Part shown: positions 62,998 to 64,000 of the stretch, in pieces | Layout: every line of letters starts with the position of its first letter | Numbering within the stretch: the first letter of the stretch is position 1 | Assembly: GCF_900963305.1 (NCBI RefSeq) | Contig: NC_042518.1 | Coordinates: 7,047,548 to 7,111,547 of the forward strand | Length of the DNA: 64,000 nucleotides | Direction of reading: 5' to 3' | DNA from: Echeneis naucrates | Lineage: Eukaryota; Chordata; Actinopteri; Carangiformes; Echeneidae | Translations under genes and position numbers: made by a program | The notes under the pieces: model-generated | What the model saw: only the letters and a program-made list of their open reading frames with translations | Told to the model about the DNA's origin: nothing | Databases searched by the model: none

Positions 62998-64000
62998 ATG
63001 GTGAGTAGACAACAGCTTCTTTTTCATCAGGCGTTTTTCACACCTTTATTCTCTTTTTACTGACATTTTATGCTATTAATTTTAATGATATGTTTGATTT
63101 AATTAAAACATTTAGTTTTAAATCCACTAATTGAATGTGTAAATCCACTTTAATGTGTTTTGTTGTGGAAACACTTTAGTGTTTTGTAATCATGTCATAC
63201 AACTTTCCAGAACAATTCTGCTTTGTGCCTTTACCTTTATGGTAAAAACACTGCGGATGAGTTCATGGCAACTGTTGAACCAGTATTTTACACCTGTAAA
63301 GAAAGCAGGCAAACTTTCAGTCTGTTCATCTCCTAAACTGTTGAATACTTCACCTATAAGCTCCCTTAAAATATAGTCATAATACGCAATGATGGCCCAG
63401 AGTGAAGTAGTGTTTATGTTGGCCACATCCAGGCGGACCCAGAGGCGTCAACACAGAGTGGGGGCTACGATGTAGAGCTGTTCGTGGACACCCCAGACTA
63501 TGATCTGATCTGTACCATATGCCAGGGGGTCCTCAGGTGTCCAGTGAGAGCAGCATGTCATCACATCTTCTGCAAGAAATGTATACTGCAGTGGCTAAAG
63601 AGGTACCAAACACAACATGGGTCAACACCACTGGAATGAACATCATGCAGTTGCGATGCATGGGTTTTGCTCATGCAGGAGAATGGGAATAACTCTTGTT
63701 ATCCTCCATAGGCAGGAAACATGTCCCTGCTGCAGGAAGCCTGTTAACCCAAGCTTGATCTTTGTCATGTTCAAGCTGAGCAAATCTATTGGACGCATGA
63801 AGACCAAGGTGGGAAAGACATGAATTTGTATCCTTGGATAATGGTGTGTCCTGTCAATGTGACGTTTTATGTGGCCACATTCTGAAGAAAACAAAAAAGA
63901 TCATCATTACAAGCCTCATTATAAGCCTTAAGAGCTCTAAAGCTCTGTTTGTGATCTCTTACAGTGTAAGAATGAGATCCGTGGTTGTACAGAGACCTTC
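62998..64000 (+). CDS. rnf151: RING finger protein 151, first four coding exons, 3' part outside window
   Basis: Exon 1 contributes only the initiator ATG (62998-63000) followed by GTGAGT. Exons 63433-63602, 63712-63808 and 63965-64000 (cut) follow in consistent phases. The product begins MADPEASTQSGGYDVELFV. A C3HC4 RING has ligands C28, C31, C43, H45, C48, C51, C62 and C65 ([30 protein letters not shown]). CKNEIRGCTETF then starts the TRAF-type zinc-finger region. Human RNF151 has the same layout ([31 protein letters not shown]) and is linked to spermatid acrosome formation. In human, RNF151 also neighbours TBL3 and NOXO1, which supports the call. Intron 1 (63001-63432) hosts nothing else I can see. 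Confidence 0.88.

Overview
This is a fish (teleost, probably percomorph) nuclear genomic window. It has split vertebrate genes with small introns, GT-AG plus minor-class introns, (TG)n microsatellites and short palindromic DNA transposons. Every gene was recognised by reading translated exons against remembered vertebrate proteins; no database search was run. Exon joins were checked by phase arithmetic, and each complete gene sums to a whole number of codons.

Layout. 1-495: the last two coding exons of rai1 (+), then its probable long 3'UTR. 6027-17893: srebf1 (-), 19 coding exons, 1189 aa, with a miR-33 hairpin in intron 16 and a candidate LXR-responsive internal promoter in intron 1. 18603-18745: an SRE / NF-Y / E-box / CRE cluster upstream of srebf1. 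22069-37226: tom1l2 (-), 16 coding exons. 37227-37797: a bidirectional promoter with a candidate RFX X-box and forkhead site. 37798-40836: drc3/lrrc48 (+), 12 exons, two of whose introns are AT-AC U12-type. 41335-43728: gid4 (+), 6 exons. 46415-49203: noxo1 (+), 8 exons. 51074-62298: tbl3/utp13 (-), 23 exons. 62998-64000: rnf151 (+), cut by the window end.

The left part (rai1-srebf1-tom1l2-drc3-gid4) keeps the gene order of human 17p11.2, minus atpaf2. The right part (noxo1-tbl3-rnf151) matches a block of human 16p13.3. The window therefore contains a junction between two segments that are separate in humans, at about 45.4-46.3 kb.

Functionally, srebf1 with its intronic miR-33 is a lipid-control unit: the transcription factor drives fatty-acid and sterol genes, and miR-33 represses cholesterol export and fatty-acid oxidation. 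drc3 is a motile-cilium gene. tom1l2 is an endosomal sorting adaptor, gid4 a degron receptor of the CTLH ubiquitin ligase, noxo1 an NADPH-oxidase organiser, tbl3 a small-subunit processome protein and rnf151 a RING protein. Nothing here looks like a wholly new system. The strongest second-look items are the two U12 AT-AC introns in drc3, the srebf1 regulatory modules, and the RFX/forkhead pair shared by tom1l2 and drc3.
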